A DNA stretch of 37,015 nt, taken from contig VAWN01000054.1 of NCBI GenBank assembly GCA_005885555.1, positions 11,888 to 48,902 on the forward strand. Direction: 5' to 3'. The notes beneath the pieces are model-generated. The model had not been told where the DNA came from. It did no database searches and saw only the letters and a program-made list of their open reading frames with translations. Made by a program: the position numbers and the translations under genes. The DNA comes from Actinomycetota bacterium (GTDB lineage Bacteria; Actinomycetota; Actinomycetes; Mycobacteriales; Micromonosporaceae). Below, in pieces: positions 15,236 through 23,139 of this stretch (within the stretch, counting starts at the first letter, position 1; each line of letters begins with the position of its first letter).

Positions 15236-16083
15236 CTGACCGGCTCCATGACCGGTTCCGGCCGCGCCGTGACCGGCTCCTGCCGGGCGGCGCTCGCGAT
15301 GCTGTCCAGCTCGGCGGTCAGGTCGGCGGCGGCCGGGTACCGCCCGTCGCGTTCCAGCATCACGGCCGGCGGGGTGACCCGGTCGCACACCGCGGCAAGC
15401 AGCTGCAGCACCTGCGGCGGAGTGGGGTCGGTGTGCGTGTCGTGGTACAGCCCGCCGTGCTCGGCGCCGCCGGCCACGTGCACGTACCCGATGCGCTCCA
15501 GCGGCAGCCGGTCCACCAGGTCGAACGGGTCCTCGCCACGGTTGCGCGCGTTGGCGTAGACGTTGGCCACGTCGAGCAGCAGCAGCGCGCCGGTGCGGTC
15601 GAGGATCTCGGTGAGGAAGTCGGCCTCGGTCAGCTGCGCGTCCGGCCAGTCGAACAGCGCCGCGATCGGTTCCAGCGCCAGGGGTACCGGCAGCTGGGCC
15701 TGGGTACGGCTGACGTTGGCGACGACCGCCTCGACCGCGTCGGCAGTGCGCGGCAGCGGCAGCAGGTGGCCGGCCTCCCGACCACCCGCGCGGACGAACG
15801 CGATGTGCTCGCTGACCAGCGGCGCGCCGACCAGTTCGGCGCACCGGGCCAGGTGCGCCACCCGCTCGGCGGACACCGGTTCCGCACCGCCGAGGGACAG
15901 CTTCACGCCATGCGGCACGATCGTCACTCCGCGTTGCCGTAACTCGTCCAGCGGTGCCGGGGCCGCCCCGCGCCGGGGTAGCGACTCGGCGACCACCTCG
16001 GTGAACCGCAGTCCGGGCAGCCCGGCCACGTACCCCGCGATGTCCGGCCGCCAGCCGATGCCGACGCCGTACCCGCCGTTCAT
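15232..16083 (-). CDS. DUF692 / MNIO family multinuclear iron oxidative enzyme
   Basis: 283-residue TIM-barrel protein of DUF692, now called multinuclear non-heme iron-dependent oxidative enzymes (MNIOs; MbnB, TglH and ChrH are characterised members). Conserved probable metal ligands are present: H58 in PHGVKLSLG, E92-H93 in SEHIAF, E138 in ALEP, D171/N174 in LLDVANVYAN, H202 and H209 in HVAGGAEH, H214-D215-H217 in HDTH, and E244 in LERDG. Characterised members oxidise cysteines of ribosomal peptides, usually with a small partner protein. Its ATG overlaps the stop of the Cys-rich membrane protein (ATGA) and its TGA overlaps the SCO6045-like start (GTGA), so all three were translated as a unit. 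The probable substrate is the Cys-rich tail encoded just upstream. Confidence 0.9.
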   Translation of the reverse strand: MNGGYGVGIGWRPDIAGYVAGLPGLRFTEVVAESLPRRGAAPAPLDELRQRGVTIVPHGVKLSLGGAEPVSAERVAHLARCAELVGAPLVSEHIAFVRAGGREAGHLLPLPRTADAVEAVVANVSRTQAQLPVPLALEPIAALFDWPDAQLTEADFLTEILDRTGALLLLDVANVYANARNRGEDPFDLVDRLPLERIGYVHVAGGAEHGGLYHDTHTDPTPPQVLQLLAAVCDRVTPPAVMLERDGRYPAAADLTAELDSIASAARQEPVTARPEPVMEPVR

Positions 16084-17018
16084 CCGCCACACCCGCTGCT
16101 GCCACCGCCGCAACTGCTGCCACCCGAGCACGACGAGCTGCTGGAACACGAGGAGCCACCCGAGCACGACGAGCTGCTGGAACACGAGTTCCCGCCGCCG
16201 GAGTACCCGGAGCCGCTCGACGTCGCGGCCGCGATCCCGGCGTGGGTGGCGAACGCGGGGTCCGCCGCCCACCAGGCGCTGGTGCCGTACAGCGCGACGC
16301 CCAGGATCGCCCCGGAGACGCCGTAGGTGGCCCACGACGGCGACAGGTTCGGCCGCAGGTACGCGTTGACCGACCGGGCCTTGCGCAGCAGCCGCCGCCC
16401 GGCGCGGCTGGTCACCCGTACCGTGAGCAGGCGCAGCCCGACGACCAGCACCACGATCGTCGCGAAGACCAGGAAGCCGACCGACTTCGCGTTGGCGATG
16501 CCGGCCGCGATCCGTACCACCCCGAACGCCGCCGTACCCAGGACGAACAGCGCGCCGAGCCGGGCCGCGCGCCGGTGCCCGGCCGACAGCAGCAGGCCCG
16601 CGTCGACGAGCGCCTCGGCGATACGGTCCAGCGCGTACCGTACCCGGGCGTCCGCGGACAGCCCGGCGATCGTCTGCGCAGTGGCCGCCGCCGCGTGCAG
16701 CGCCCGCTCCAGCTCGCCCAGGCCGGGCGGCATGGCGGTGACCGCCACGACGGTCCGCTTCGTCGGGCCCGGGCCGACGGCACCGGCGCAGCGCAGCCCG
16801 GCCAGCGCCGCCTGTACCGCCAACCGCCGGCCGCCCGCGAGGTAGGCCAGCTCGACCGGGCCGGGCGGCCGGTACCCGCCCGGGTCGGTACCGCGTGTCG
16901 CGAGCGCGCGCCAGACCAGCGCGGTGACCAGGGCGGCCACCGCGAGGACCAGGTAGATCTGCAGAAATTGGGGGCCGCTGATGCCCCAGGTGTCGCCGGA
17001 TGCGGCTACGACCGTCAT
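16080..17018 (-). CDS. TIGR04222-type membrane protein with periodic Ser/Gly/Cys tail (putative MNIO substrate)
   Basis: 312 residues. Helices are predicted by eye at about 19-38, 153-175 and 180-200, with a weaker one at 231-250; a soluble domain of about 110 residues follows the first helix. From about 266 the chain becomes Ser/Gly-rich with Cys at 279, 285, 291, 297, 303 and 310: five residues between the first five Cys, six before the last, and a GG end. This matches my memory of TIGR04222, a domain with near-low-complexity tails encoded beside DUF692. The tail looks like a modification target anchored to the membrane: a core peptide that need not be released. The ATG at 17018 lacks a clear ribosome site; translation may be leaderless. 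The MNIO gene starts on its stop codon. Confidence 0.85.
   Translation of the reverse strand: MTVVAASGDTWGISGPQFLQIYLVLAVAALVTALVWRALATRGTDPGGYRPPGPVELAYLAGGRRLAVQAALAGLRCAGAVGPGPTKRTVVAVTAMPPGLGELERALHAAAATAQTIAGLSADARVRYALDRIAEALVDAGLLLSAGHRRAARLGALFVLGTAAFGVVRIAAGIANAKSVGFLVFATIVVLVVGLRLLTVRVTSRAGRRLLRKARSVNAYLRPNLSPSWATYGVSGAILGVALYGTSAWWAADPAFATHAGIAAATSSGSGYSGGGNSCSSSSSCSGGSSCSSSSSCSGGSSCGGGSSGCGG
16119..16188. repeat. 36-base tandem repeat encoding the Cys tail
   Basis: Two adjacent copies (16119-16154 and 16155-16188, matching over 34 bases) encode the 12-residue unit CSSSSSCSGGSS twice. The near-identity, including codon choice, points to a recent in-frame duplication, so tail length is probably variable between strains. 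Confidence 0.85.
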
Positions 17019-17065
17019 GGCGACAGTGTGCGCAACGCCTGCCACCCTCGGGGCCGGCCCGATTT

Positions 17066-17080
17066 CGGGTAGTTCACCCG
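17066..17080. promoter_or_regulatory. Inverted repeat in the divergent region between the MNIO operon and the RsbA-like gene
   Basis: CGGGT (17066-17070) and ACCCG (17076-17080) are separated by five bases in the 87-base divergent spacer. It could be an operator shared by the two divergent transcripts. This is weak evidence, since short GC-rich inverted repeats are frequent in such DNA. Confidence 0.25.
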
Positions 17081-17105
17081 GCGAGCCGGTGGGTACGGAT
17101 TGACC

Positions 17106-18035
17106 ATGGGGAGGTACCAGCACGAGGCGCTCTACTACGGGGCGGACGAGGAACTCATGGCGGCGGCCGTACCGTTCCTGCGCGCGGGCCTGGCCAACGG
17201 GGAGCGCGCCGTGCTGGTCTGCACCGACCGCAAGGCCGCCCTGCTCAGCGAGGCGCTGGGCGACGCCCGGGTGGACCGGCTGCCCCACGCCGACGTGTAC
17301 ACCCGGACACCGACCGCGATCGCGGCGTACCAGCGGCTGATGGAGCGCGAGCTGGCCGCCGGTACCACGCGGGTACGGCTGGTCGGCGAGGTGGCCTTCG
17401 GCACCCGGGAGCTGGAATGGACCGAGTGGAGCCGGTTCGAGGCGGTGTGCAACGTGGCGCTGGACCGGTACCCCCTGTGGAGCGTCTGCGTGTACGACAC
17501 CGCGCGGCTGCCCGGGCAGGTTCTGGAGGCCGGCGCGCGGACCCATCCGCACCTGCGCACCGCGACCACCCGCAGGGCGAACGACCGGTACCTGGAACCG
17601 GCCGACTTCCTGCGCCGGAGCGCACCCACCGGACCGTTCCCGATCGAGGCCGGCGCCCCCGTGTTCGCGGTGCAGGAGCCGACCGACCTGCTGGCGCTGC
17701 GCGCCGGCCTGCTGGCCACGCTGCACCGCTCGGGCCTGCCCGAGCGCACCGCGACCGACCTGGTGTTCGCAGCCAGCGAGCTGACCACGAACGCGCTGCG
17801 GCACGGTCTGCCGCCGGTACAGGTGCGGCTCTGGTCGACCACCGACCACTCGGTGTGTACCGTGACCGACGCGGGACCGGGTTTCGACGACCCGTTGGCC
17901 GGCTACGTACCGGCACACAGCGGCGACCTGTCCCACGGCGGCATGGGGCTGTGGCTGGCCCGGCAGCTGTGCGACCAGGTCACCATGGCGCGCACGCCGG
18001 ACGGCTTCGCGGTCCGCCTGGTGGTGATGCACTGA
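17106..18035 (+). CDS. RsbA-like MEDS domain and anti-sigma-type ATPase fusion regulator
   Basis: 309 residues. The N-terminal MEDS domain (about 5-160, YQHEALYYGADEELMAAAVPF) resembles sensory domains of the MEthanogen/methylotroph DcmR type. The C-terminal half is a GHKL ATPase of the RsbW/anti-sigma kind, with an N-box in ASELTTNALRHG, a G1 box in DAGPGF and a G2 box in HGGMGLWLARQL. Such fusions act in actinobacterial stress or development partner-switching by binding sigma factors or anti-anti-sigma proteins. No sigma factor or STAS gene is adjacent. The ATG at 17106 fits the family N-terminus; TTG 17100 is an alternative. Confidence 0.88.
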   Translation: MGRYQHEALYYGADEELMAAAVPFLRAGLANGERAVLVCTDRKAALLSEALGDARVDRLPHADVYTRTPTAIAAYQRLMERELAAGTTRVRLVGEVAFGTRELEWTEWSRFEAVCNVALDRYPLWSVCVYDTARLPGQVLEAGARTHPHLRTATTRRANDRYLEPADFLRRSAPTGPFPIEAGAPVFAVQEPTDLLALRAGLLATLHRSGLPERTATDLVFAASELTTNALRHGLPPVQVRLWSTTDHSVCTVTDAGPGFDDPLAGYVPAHSGDLSHGGMGLWLARQLCDQVTMARTPDGFAVRLVVMH

Positions 18036-18049
18036 GGGAGCGAGTGGGA

Positions 18050-18069
18050 GCGGCGCGTCTGAGCGCCGC
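18050..18069 (+). terminator. Short GC hairpin between the RsbA-like and DUF2071 genes
   Basis: GCGGCGC (18050-18056) and GCGCCGC (18063-18069) form a 7-base-pair stem with a six-base loop, 15 bases after the RsbA-like stop. It may attenuate transcription into DUF2071. Confidence 0.4.
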
Positions 18070-18106
18070 GAAGCGAGTGGACGGGGCAGGTCTGAAGGGG
18101 GCGCGG

Positions 18107-18823
18107 ATGTCGGCTCCGGTCATCCCGGTCGTCCGGCGTCCCGTGATGTACCAGCAGTGGCGGCGCCTGACGTTCCTGCACTGGCGGTACCCGCCCGACC
18201 TGGTGCAGGCGATGCTGCCGGCCGGGCTGACCGTGCAGACGCTGGACGGCAGCGCGTGGCTCGGGCTGATCCCGTTCGAGATGGTCGGGGTACGCGCCCC
18301 CGGGGTACCGGCGCTGCCCTGGCTGTCCCGGTTCCCGGAGACGAACGTGCGCACCTACGTGCAGGGACCCGACGGCGGTACGGGCATCTGGTTCTTCTCG
18401 CTGGACGCGGCCCGGCTGCCGGCCGTGGTGACCGCGCGGACCGGCTACGGGCTGCCGTACTTCTGGTCGGACATGTCCGTCGCGGTGCGCGGCGGCCGGC
18501 TGGTGTACCGCAGCCGGCGCCGCTGGCCCGGCCCGGGCGGCGGCCGCTGCGACGCCGACGTCCTGCCCGGCGAGCCGGTCGCGGCGGGTACCGTCGAGCA
18601 GTTCCTCACCGCCCGGTTCCGGCTCTACAGCCGGTTCGCCGGCCGGCTGGTCGCCGCCGACGCGCAGCACGGGCAGTGGCCCCTGTACCGGGGCCGGGTG
18701 GACCGCCTGGACCAGAACCTGATCCAGGCTGCCGGCCTACCCGACCCCGAGGGGGAGCCGCTGGTGCACACGTCGCCTGGGGTCAGCGTGCGGATCGGCC
18801 CCTGGCACCCGCTGTCAGCTTGA
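18107..18823 (+). CDS. DUF2071 (YqjF-like) family protein
   Basis: 238 residues matching DUF2071: YQQWRRLTFLHWRYPPDLV at the start, LGLIPFEMVGVRAPG, ETNVRTYVQG, then WFFSLDAARLPAV. The fold is related to acetoacetate decarboxylase-like proteins, but no catalytic role is established for most members. AAGGGGG precedes the ATG at 18107. Its 3' end overlaps the convergent Asp-box protein gene by 41 bases (18783-18823), so the last residues of both are encoded on opposite strands of the same DNA. Confidence 0.88.
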   Translation: MSAPVIPVVRRPVMYQQWRRLTFLHWRYPPDLVQAMLPAGLTVQTLDGSAWLGLIPFEMVGVRAPGVPALPWLSRFPETNVRTYVQGPDGGTGIWFFSLDAARLPAVVTARTGYGLPYFWSDMSVAVRGGRLVYRSRRRWPGPGGGRCDADVLPGEPVAAGTVEQFLTARFRLYSRFAGRLVAADAQHGQWPLYRGRVDRLDQNLIQAAGLPDPEGEPLVHTSPGVSVRIGPWHPLSA

Positions 18824-20366
18824 GCACCGGACGCGCGGGCGAGGCCGCCGCGGCCGGCGCGGTCAGCTCCGGCGACGCGGGCGCGGAGTCCCGGTCGGCG
18901 TCCCGGTCGAACGCGCGCAGCTGCCGGAAGAACACGTCGGTCGGGTTGCCCGGCGGGCCGGCGTTGGTGGTGACGAAGAACGCCCGGAACGTCTCGTCGA
19001 ACGCGGCCAGCCCTTCGTAGTCGCCGAGGAAGAGGCCGCCCGCGAAGGGTGCCAGCAGGTGGTCGAAGACCGGCGCGACCGGCCGCTCGTGCCCGAACCG
19101 GGTACCGCCCCGGGGTGACACCGTCAACCAGGTGCTGGTGGGCAGCGTGGTCGTGTTGCCGGCGCGCAGGGTACGCAGGTCGTAGTAGCTGATCCCGACG
19201 TCGCCGCGGTCGTCGACCGCGATGCTCGGGGTGAACGCCGGCGTGGTCGGGTCGCCGTTGACCCGTACCGGCGCGCTCCACGTCCGGCCGCGGTCGGTGC
19301 TGTGCACCAGCTGGATCTGGTTGTACTTCCCGCCGGTGAAGTCGCTGCCCTCGTAGGCGAGGTACAGCTCGCCGGTACCCGGGTCGATCGCCGGGAACGC
19401 CAGCCCGGCGCTGGTCCGCAGCACCTTGGTCGGGTCGTTCGGGTCCACGTCGTTCACGCCGGTGTCCTGCGCGACGACGGTCGGGCGGCTCCAGGTGCGC
19501 CCACCGTCGACCGAGCGCACCATCTCGAACCGGTCGAACACCAGGTCGTTCCCGCTCGGGTCGGTGAACAGCAGCGAGGTGTAGAAGTTGTACAGCACAC
19601 CGGTGCGCGGGTCGCCGACGATCACGTTGCCGATGGTCTGCTGCAGCGGGGCGGTGTCCACGATGATCCGCGGCGCGCTCCAGGTCCGGCCGCCGTCGCG
19701 GGTACTGGAGAGGAACGTCGGGCCGGTGATGAACTTGCTGCCGTCCGGGCTGCTCTGCAGCCGGTCCCAGACCTGGTAGGCGCGGCCCGGCCGGGCCGGG
19801 TCGGCGGTGACCGAGTTCTTGTCGTTGCCGAAGGCCACCTCGGTGTCGGCGATCACCTCGGTGGTGTTGCGCCAGGTCCGGCCGCCGTCGTAGGAAGTGA
19901 TCGCGGCGACGCCGTTGCGCGCGGTCAGCGCGTCGAAGTTCAGCGCACTGCCGTACATGATGCCGTCCGGCCCGGTGCTGACCCAGGGGTCGGAGGCGCG
20001 GTCGTAGGGCAGGCCGCCCGGGGCGCAGCGGGACACCGGCCAGGTGACCTCGTGGAAGGAGCGCCCGCCGTCGCTGGAGAAGCCGGCCGCGATGCCGTGC
20101 GAGCCGCCGTCGCTCCACCGGTCCTGCTGCCAGACCCCGGCGATCCGGCCGGGCCGGTGGGCGTCGGTGGTCACCGACGGCTCCACCTCGGCGCCGGGGT
20201 TGAGCGTCGAGGTCGGCGTGCTGCCCGCGGTACAGGCGGCGTAGGGGCTGGGGCCGGACACCCGCAGCGGGCGTGGGCGGTCCGGTGCGGCGCCGGCCGC
20301 GGTCGCCGGAACCAGAATGAGTACCGCGACGGCGCCCGCCGTCGCCAGTCGTGCCGGTGTTCGCAT
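18783..20366 (-). CDS. Secreted Asp-box (BNR/sialidase-fold) protein
   Basis: 527-residue exported protein. The signal peptide ends near AGA (about residue 26). The rest is a beta-propeller with at least five Asp-box motifs (SSDGGRSF, SYDGGRTW, TRDGGRTW, SVDGGRTW, STDRGRTW). Asp-boxes occur in sialidases and many other propellers; I do not see a clear sialidase FRIP motif or catalytic Arg triad, so glycosidase activity is uncertain. The ATG at 20366 is one base after the stop of the upstream propeller gene, so the two are co-translated. The C-terminal 40 residues are Ala/Pro-rich and overlap the DUF2071 gene. Confidence 0.87.
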   Translation of the reverse strand: MRTPARLATAGAVAVLILVPATAAGAAPDRPRPLRVSGPSPYAACTAGSTPTSTLNPGAEVEPSVTTDAHRPGRIAGVWQQDRWSDGGSHGIAAGFSSDGGRSFHEVTWPVSRCAPGGLPYDRASDPWVSTGPDGIMYGSALNFDALTARNGVAAITSYDGGRTWRNTTEVIADTEVAFGNDKNSVTADPARPGRAYQVWDRLQSSPDGSKFITGPTFLSSTRDGGRTWSAPRIIVDTAPLQQTIGNVIVGDPRTGVLYNFYTSLLFTDPSGNDLVFDRFEMVRSVDGGRTWSRPTVVAQDTGVNDVDPNDPTKVLRTSAGLAFPAIDPGTGELYLAYEGSDFTGGKYNQIQLVHSTDRGRTWSAPVRVNGDPTTPAFTPSIAVDDRGDVGISYYDLRTLRAGNTTTLPTSTWLTVSPRGGTRFGHERPVAPVFDHLLAPFAGGLFLGDYEGLAAFDETFRAFFVTTNAGPPGNPTDVFFRQLRAFDRDADRDSAPASPELTAPAAAASPARPVLKLTAGARGRSAR

Positions 20367-20367
20367 G

Positions 20368-21315
20368 TCAGTCGTCCCCTCCGAGGATCGGCCGCGGGAT
20401 CGCCACGGCGGTGTAGGGCGTCGTCGGCGTGGGTGTCACGTCGAAGCGCGCGTCGGGCAGGTACAGCCGGCCGCGGAAGGCCGCGATCGTCGTCGGGATC
20501 TGGAACCGCGGGTCGGTCACCCGGGTGACCAGGCGGGCCCGCGTGCCGGACCGGTCCAGCCGCAGCACCGCGAGCATGTTGAGCCGGTTCTGCATGGCGT
20601 ACAGCATGGTGCCGATGCGCAGCAGGCCGTCGCCGTTGACCAGGGACTCGCCGCCGAGGTCGACCGCGGTCGCGACGCCGGTGGCCGGGTCGACCCGGAA
20701 CAGCCGGCCGGTGTTGGACTGCACCACCAGCAGCGCCCGGCCGTCCGGCGTGGTGACGATGCCGTTGGCGTTGGTACCCGGCCCGAAGGCGATGTCGCCG
20801 GTCAGCGGCAGCCGGGTGGCGGCCGCCGGCAGTTCGCCGTGGCGACCCAGGGTCAGCTTGTACAGCACCGGGTTGGCCGAGTCGGTGAACCAGACGGTCC
20901 GGCCGCTGATCACCTCGTCGTTGACGAAGCTGGTGGCGACCAGTGGGTACCGGACGAGGATCCGGCCGGTGCGCACGTCGACGACGCGGGCGTCGCCGCC
21001 GGTACCGCCGGCCACGAACAGCCGCCCGCGGTGGTCGAGCTTGAGGCCGAGCGAGGGGGTACCCGGTCCGGCGCTGATGATCTTGCCGGTACCGGTGCGC
21101 AGGTCGGCCCGGTAGATCGAGCCGTCCAGCCGGGAACCGAAGTAGGCGACGTGCCCGCCGATCGCGATGCCCTCGGGCGGGAAGCCCGGCGGCAGCGCGA
21201 TGGTCGTCGGGAAGGTACCGTCGCCGGCCGGTGCCGCGACCGCCGCGCCGGCAGGTACGCCGGCCGGCACCAGGACGGCGGCCAGTGTCGTGAGCAGGGT
21301 CAGGATGCGCTTCAT
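20368..21315 (-). CDS. Secreted SMP-30/NHL-like beta-propeller protein
   Basis: 315 residues with a signal peptide (about 1-28, MKRILTLLTTLAAVL then AVAAP) and a six-bladed propeller pattern like SMP-30/strictosidine-synthase proteins. Repeats such as EGIAIGGHVAYFGSRLDGSIYRADL, ANGIVTTPDGRALLVVQSNTG and GLKLDHRGRLFVAGG are visible in spaced form. The ATG at 21315 is preceded by AGGCAGAG; an in-frame TTG lies one codon upstream. The ribosome site sits within a hairpin (21321-21345). It lies between the QueA-like gene (41 bases upstream) and the Asp-box gene (one base downstream). Lactonase or binding activity cannot be distinguished. Confidence 0.82.
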   Translation of the reverse strand: MKRILTLLTTLAAVLVPAGVPAGAAVAAPAGDGTFPTTIALPPGFPPEGIAIGGHVAYFGSRLDGSIYRADLRTGTGKIISAGPGTPSLGLKLDHRGRLFVAGGTGGDARVVDVRTGRILVRYPLVATSFVNDEVISGRTVWFTDSANPVLYKLTLGRHGELPAAATRLPLTGDIAFGPGTNANGIVTTPDGRALLVVQSNTGRLFRVDPATGVATAVDLGGESLVNGDGLLRIGTMLYAMQNRLNMLAVLRLDRSGTRARLVTRVTDPRFQIPTTIAAFRGRLYLPDARFDVTPTPTTPYTAVAIPRPILGGDD

Positions 21316-21320
21316 CAACT

Positions 21321-21345
21321 CTGCCTACCGGATACCGGCAGGCAG
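21321..21345 (-). promoter_or_regulatory. Hairpin overlapping the ribosome site of the propeller gene
   Basis: CTGCCTACCGG (21321-21331) and CCGGCAGGCAG (21335-21345) pair at 10 of 11 positions around ATA. On the minus strand it lies between the QueA-like stop and the propeller start, and its 3' arm contains the AGGCAG ribosome site. It may work as an intercistronic terminator, a processing site or a structure that limits translation of the downstream pair. Confidence 0.5.
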
Positions 21346-21356
21346 GACAATGACAC

Positions 21357-22406
21357 TTATCGATCTTCTCGCGGTCTGAAAAGCAGGCAGCTGTCACCGA
21401 ACTCGTGCCAGAGGTACCGGTTGGTCAGCGCCGCGTCGTAGGCCCGCTGCACCAGTTCGGCGCCGGCCACCGCCTCCAGCAGCAGCAGATGCGAGGCGTG
21501 CGGCTCGTGCCAGCCGGTGACCAGCCCGTCGACGACCCGCGCCGGCCGGTCCGGCCCGAGCACCAGGTCGGTCCAGCCCCCGCCCGCGACGACGGTGCCA
21601 TCCGGCCGTGCCACGGTCTCCAGCGCGCGCGCCACCGTGGTACCCACGGCGACCACCCGGCCACCGGTACGCCGGGCGAGGTTCACCTGCCGCGCGGTGG
21701 GCTCGGGCACCGCGAACCGCTCCGGCTGCGGCGGCTCGTCGCCCTCCAGCGACGAGACGCCGGTGTGCAGCGTGATCGGCGCGATCCCGACCCCGGCCGC
21801 GACCAGGCCGGTGACCAGCTCCGCGGTGAACGGCCGACCGGCGCTGGGCAGCTCCGCGCTACCGGCGCCGGGCAGGTCCGCGCTGCCCGGGTCCCGGGCG
21901 AACACCGTCTGGTACGCGGCCAGCGGAAAGCGCCCGCGCAGGTACCCGTAGGCGATCGGCCGGCCGTGCCGGGCCAGGTACCCCCGCACCCCACCGGGTA
22001 CCGTGACCCGCGCCCGCCACAGCCGTCCGGTGGCGCCCAGCAAGGTCAGTGACGCCCCGGCCGGCAGCGTGATCCGCTCGCCGGGTACCGCATCGCCGAC
22101 CGGCCCGGACTGGTCCGGCCGGCGCAGCTCGACGAGCCACGTGTCCGGTTCGTCCAGCGCGGTCGAGAAGTGCACGACGACACCGTCGGCGTCGACCGCG
22201 GCGGGCAGCGTCGCCGAGGTGTTGACGACCACGAGGTCGCCGGGGGACAGGAACCGGCCGAGGTCGGCGAAGCGCGCATGCCACACCGCGGCACCGTCGG
22301 CGACCAGCAGCCGCACCTGGTCCCGGCGCAGCCCGCGGCTCTCCGGCGGCTGCCCGGCGGACAGTTCCGCGGGCAGCACGAACCGGGTCCGCGCCGCAGC
22401 GATCAT
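21357..22406 (-). CDS. QueA-like S-adenosylmethionine:tRNA ribosyltransferase-isomerase family protein
   Basis: 349 residues, the usual QueA length. Family blocks in order: GDLVVVNTSATLPA, SAGRPFT, ITLHTGVSSLEG, GGRVVAVGTTVARALE and VVDGLVTGWHEP. In queuosine pathways QueA transfers the ribosyl part of SAM to the preQ1 base in tRNA. Many actinomycetes lack the other queuosine genes, and none is seen here, so the substrate may differ. The blocks deviate from Escherichia coli QueA (for example LHTGVSS in place of LHVGLGT). GGGAGG precedes the ATG at 22406. It sits 22 bases after the SDR gene in one operon. Confidence 0.87.
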   Translation of the reverse strand: MIAAARTRFVLPAELSAGQPPESRGLRRDQVRLLVADGAAVWHARFADLGRFLSPGDLVVVNTSATLPAAVDADGVVVHFSTALDEPDTWLVELRRPDQSGPVGDAVPGERITLPAGASLTLLGATGRLWRARVTVPGGVRGYLARHGRPIAYGYLRGRFPLAAYQTVFARDPGSADLPGAGSAELPSAGRPFTAELVTGLVAAGVGIAPITLHTGVSSLEGDEPPQPERFAVPEPTARQVNLARRTGGRVVAVGTTVARALETVARPDGTVVAGGGWTDLVLGPDRPARVVDGLVTGWHEPHASHLLLLEAVAGAELVQRAYDAALTNRYLWHEFGDSCLLFRPREDR

Positions 22407-22428
22407 GGTGCCTCCCGGTTCGCTGCGC

Positions 22429-23121
22429 TCATGCGGGCACCGCCAGGTCGGCGACCCGGTACCGGCCGCTGGGCAGGTCGCCGTCGATGAGGCGCAGCAG
22501 TGCCGGTACCACCGTCTCCGGCTCCGGCCGGTCCGAGATGTCCTCGCCGGGGAACGCCTGCTGGTGCAGGTCGGTGCGCATGTCGCCGGGGTCGAAGCCG
22601 TACACCCGCAGGTCCGGCCGCTCGGCGGCGAGCACCGCGGTGACCTGGTCCAGCGCCGCCTTGGTCGAGCCGTACCCGCCCCAGCCCGGGTACGGCTCGA
22701 CCGCGGCGTCGGAGCTGACGTTGACGATCCGGCCGCCGGCCTCGGTCAGTGCCGGCAGCAGGAGCTGGGTCAGCCCGAGCGGGGCGACGACGTTGACGTC
22801 GTACACCCGGGAGAATTCGTCCAGTGGATAGTCGGCCAGCGCCGGCTGCGGGCTCGGCCCGAGCACGCTGGCGTTGTTGACCAGGAGATCGACGGTGCCG
22901 AGGCCGACCGCCGCCGCGGCCAGCGCGGCCCGGTGCTGCGGGTCGGCCACGTCCCCGGCGAGCGCGACGACCCGGGTCCAGCCGGACAGCTCCCGCGCGA
23001 CCGTGTCCAGGTCGGGCGCGCCCCGGGCGTCGAGCACCAGGGCCCAGTTGCGGGCGGCCAGCGTGCGGGCCAGCGCGCGGCCCAGGCCCCGGGACGCGCC
23101 GGTGATGAGTGCGACAGCCAT
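22429..23121 (-). CDS. Short-chain dehydrogenase/reductase (SDR)
   Basis: 230-residue classical SDR: TGASRGLG nucleotide-binding motif (7-14), NNAS (82-85), catalytic Ser in VNVSS (136/137) and YGSTK (Y150, K154). The substrate is unknown. It is the first gene of a probable four-gene operon (SDR, QueA-like, propeller, Asp-box protein). Its promoter region contains a 14-base palindrome between a TTGACC -35-like element and the start, the layout used by MerR-family activators. The ATG at 23121 is only 33 bases from that element, so the leader would be very short. Confidence 0.92.
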   Translation of the reverse strand: MAVALITGASRGLGRALARTLAARNWALVLDARGAPDLDTVARELSGWTRVVALAGDVADPQHRAALAAAAVGLGTVDLLVNNASVLGPSPQPALADYPLDEFSRVYDVNVVAPLGLTQLLLPALTEAGGRIVNVSSDAAVEPYPGWGGYGSTKAALDQVTAVLAAERPDLRVYGFDPGDMRTDLHQQAFPGEDISDRPEPETVVPALLRLIDGDLPSGRYRVADLAVPA

Positions 23122-23139
23122 GTACCCGAGTCTGCTAGT

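Noticed and set aside
14393-16159. Minus-strand 588-codon frame spanning the MNIO and SCO6045-like region as one protein
   Set aside because: Only about 15012-15235 reads like a protein (N-terminal half of the SCO6045-like gene); the rest is out of frame with the MNIO and small membrane protein genes.
18783-20366. Assignment of the Asp-box protein as a true sialidase
   Set aside because: Asp-boxes alone are not diagnostic; no FRIP motif or catalytic Arg/Tyr/Glu set could be identified.
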